Origin: an uncultured Alphaproteobacteria bacterium
GTDB taxonomy: Bacteria; Pseudomonadota; Alphaproteobacteria; RUG11792
Assembly: GCA_958448685.1 (NCBI GenBank)
Contig: CAUDEV010000052.1
Span: 1 to 8,002 of the forward strand
Length of the DNA stretch: 8,002 nt
Direction of reading: 5' to 3'
The stretch's first letter is position 1. Each line of letters starts with the position of its first letter. Below, in pieces: positions 6,761-8,002 of this stretch. Under the pieces are notes generated by a model. The model did no database searches, was not told the origin of the DNA, and saw only the letters and a program-made list of their open reading frames with translations. The position numbers and the translations under genes were made by a program.

Positions 6761-7651
6761 TTAGCTTCCCGAATTTGTTTCAACTTCTCCAATTGTTAAT
6801 GTAGCTCCAGATTTTAGAGTAGTTTTTGCCCCAGGACCAAAAGTTAACTGTCCAGTATTCGATACTGTTACATTCCCATATATCTCATTAATGCCTGTTC
6901 CATTCAAAGAAGTAGAAGCTTCAATTCTCATTGGGACATAAAATTTCGAACCTTCAGTAAATTGTGTATGTCCTTTTCCTGTAATCTTTATACTTCCTTT
7001 TTTGTAATTTGAAAAATCACTTTCTATATTATCGCAATCATCATTCAAGAATTCCACATTGTAAGCGTATTGAGTGACTCCCTGATCTCCAAAGTGAAAA
7101 TAAATGAATTTATTACCTACTCCTTCTTTCGATTGCCACGCATTGTCACTGGTAATTTGGATTGTTTTTCCTTCTTCATCAGTTCCTAGGTAAAGTAGAT
7201 CATTTGCTGTTAAAGATCTGAAATCTAGACCATCAATATCATTCACTTTTTCTATGGTAACGTTACTAAGTTGTAAACGATCATCCACATTTCCACCTCC
7301 TTCAACAATCTTGTATACCTTTTCCAAATTCACATCCGTTATAGCGTTATTTGTTTTTATAGTAGTAACAGCGTCTGTTTCAGTTTCTTCAACTGCAAAA
7401 TTTCCGACATGATTTCTTATAAGGGCTGTTTCATCGGGCATATGAGAATATCCCATTATTGTCGGATATGATCCTTCAGCACATTGAGTAGTTATATTGC
7501 CATAGTTATCCGTAGTTCCTATAATCCTAATATCTTTGTTAATATAGACAATCACATCTGCTTCTATAATATTTGGTAGTTCAGATTCTTCTGCCATAAC
7601 ACTAGTAGATAACACAGCTGCAATCAATGTTGTTTGTAATAATTTATTCAT
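6761..7651 (-). CDS. secreted protein with beta-helix-like C-terminus, function unknown
   Basis: I do not recognise this 296-residue protein. The start at 7651 is preferred over the in-frame ATG at 7663 because GGAGG (7657-7661) lies 5 nt before it and would be inside the longer version. It begins with a clear signal peptide: MNKLL, a hydrophobic stretch, and a likely signal peptidase I site after VMA at residue 20. The mature part is acidic, rich in Asn, Thr, Asp and Gly, and has only two cysteines. Residues about 259-288 contain short alternating strands with turn glycines (GNVTVSNTGQLTFGPGAKTT and on to SGATLTIG), resembling the repeats of autotransporter passenger domains. No beta-barrel, lipobox or sorting signal follows; it simply ends in EVETNSGS. 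It may therefore be a free secreted or periplasmic protein, or the front part of a larger adhesin cut short, perhaps by the rearrangement that left the adjacent transposase remnant. Confidence 0.75.
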   Translation of the reverse strand: MNKLLQTTLIAAVLSTSVMAEESELPNIIEADVIVYINKDIRIIGTTDNYGNITTQCAEGSYPTIMGYSHMPDETALIRNHVGNFAVEETETDAVTTIKTNNAITDVNLEKVYKIVEGGGNVDDRLQLSNVTIEKVNDIDGLDFRSLTANDLLYLGTDEEGKTIQITSDNAWQSKEGVGNKFIYFHFGDQGVTQYAYNVEFLNDDCDNIESDFSNYKKGSIKITGKGHTQFTEGSKFYVPMRIEASTSLNGTGINEIYGNVTVSNTGQLTFGPGAKTTLKSGATLTIGEVETNSGS

Positions 7652-7672
7652 ATTTTCCTCCATAAAAAGATA

Positions 7673-7700
7673 TATTTACGTTATAGAGAAGCGTTTTCAA
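7673..7700 (-). promoter_or_regulatory. candidate proximal promoter of the secreted-protein gene
   Basis: On the minus strand TTGAAA (7695-7700) is followed after 16 nt by TAAATA (7673-7678). Transcription would start just before the GGAGG ribosome binding site, giving a short leader. It competes with the more distal candidate near 7819-7848. Confidence 0.3.
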
Positions 7701-7810
7701 AACTTTTCTTCCCTAAATTCAATTCTAAAAAAAAAGGTAAATTTTCCGTTAACAATACTTAAAAAATATTTGAGAGATATTTCGAGTATTATGCAAAAAC
7801 CTCACAAAAT

Positions 7811-7840
7811 TCCCTAAAATTTTATGGGACTTTTTATTTT
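7811..7840 (+). terminator. possible intrinsic terminator or operator palindrome
   Basis: TCCC (7811-7814) and GGGA (7826-7829) enclose TAAAATTTTAT. In RNA this gives a stem of about 7 bp with one bulged U, and on the plus strand it is followed by a T-rich run (7831-7840 and beyond). That fits an intrinsic terminator reading rightwards, yet no plus-strand gene precedes it. On the minus strand the same palindrome covers the candidate -10 TAAAAT (7819-7824), so it might instead be an operator. Confidence 0.3.
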
Positions 7841-7848
7841 TTTGACAA
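7819..7848 (-). promoter_or_regulatory. candidate distal promoter of the secreted-protein gene
   Basis: On the minus strand TTGTCA (7843-7848) is followed after 18 nt by TAAAAT (7819-7824), a good match to a sigma-70 type promoter. It would give a leader of about 160 nt. Its -35 overlaps that of a plus-strand promoter, making a back-to-back pair. Confidence 0.4.
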
Positions 7849-7871
7849 GGTAAATATAAGTTGTATATACT
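7842..7871 (+). promoter_or_regulatory. plus-strand promoter in front of palindrome copy 2
   Basis: A perfect consensus -35 TTGACA (7842-7847) is followed by TATATA (7864-7869, 16-nt spacer) or TATACT (7866-7871, 18-nt spacer). Transcription would begin near 7876-7879, essentially at the first base of the 74-nt palindrome. The target is either a hairpin RNA or a gene beyond the window end. Confidence 0.45.
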
Positions 7872-7878
7872 GAAATTA

Positions 7879-7952
7879 TGAGGAATATCCGGACGCGCGA
7901 CGTGTGGTATCCTTGATATTTTACCACACGTCGCGCGCCCGGATATTCCTCA
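7879..7952. repeat. dispersed GC-rich palindromic repeat, copy 2 (31-bp stem)
   Basis: Positions 7879-7909 and 7922-7952 are reverse complements over 31 bp with a single mismatch (A7893), around the 12-nt loop TCCTTGATATTT. The inner part is the copy 2 form of the repeat at 3541-3584 (39 of 44 matching). The outer arms, ending in TGAGGAATATCCGG, extend the stem beyond what copy 1 has. Transcribed, it would form a very stable hairpin. A T5 run (7961-7965) lies 8 nt after the stem on the plus strand, so a terminator role is conceivable though not typical. The last 50 bp of the window (7953-8002) show no recognisable gene. Confidence 0.9.
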
Positions 7953-8002
7953 CTCTCGACTTTTTAAACCCTTCCACCTTAGGGATGGATGTTAAATTAA
8001 CC

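Noticed and set aside
7879..7952. CRISPR array or attachment site
   Set aside because: There are only two copies 4 kb apart, no regularly spaced direct repeats, no cas genes and no integrase with a matching core site.
7990..8001. Small AT-rich palindrome containing GTTAA and TTAAC at the window end
   Set aside because: It is short and AT-only apart from the ends, and at this base composition it is expected by chance.

Overview
This AT-rich window most likely comes from an alphaproteobacterium, plausibly a host-associated, reduced-genome lineage of the Holosporales/Rickettsiales type. The strongest evidence is a PopZ-type pole-organizing protein (DUF2497 family, typical of Alphaproteobacteria) directly downstream of a tolC-like gene, a pairing commonly seen in that class. 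Low GC, a decayed transposase and GC-rich dispersed palindromes fit the same picture. The assignment to order is inference.

Every clear protein gene lies on the minus strand, so transcription runs from high to low coordinates. Right part (about 6700-8002): a gene for a small secreted protein with a beta-helix-like C-terminus. Upstream of it lie possible back-to-back promoters and a 74-nt near-perfect palindrome. Middle (about 6000-6660): a broken IS481/IS3-like transposase, disrupted by frameshifts and one in-frame TGA. Next come tolC, popZ and trxA, tightly spaced with good ribosome binding sites. A 232-bp gap holding a second copy of the palindrome follows, then accD, rpiB and comEC, which abut or overlap and form a probable operon. 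Left edge (1-140): a GC-rich, hairpin-rich stretch that may be part of a structured RNA.

The core genes cover housekeeping roles: outer-membrane export (TolC), cell-pole organisation (PopZ), thiol redox (TrxA), the first step of fatty-acid synthesis (AccD), pentose phosphate isomerisation (RpiB) and inner-membrane DNA transport (ComEC). They do not form one pathway. Their close packing looks like genome compaction, with tolC-popZ as the only order I recognise as conserved.

The most interesting signal is the pair of palindromes at 3541-3580 and 7879-7952. They match at 39 of 44 aligned positions. Two of the differences form a compensatory base-pair change, one restores a pair and two lie in the loop, so the hairpin itself appears to be conserved. 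The second copy sits where a transcript from a consensus-like plus-strand promoter would begin.
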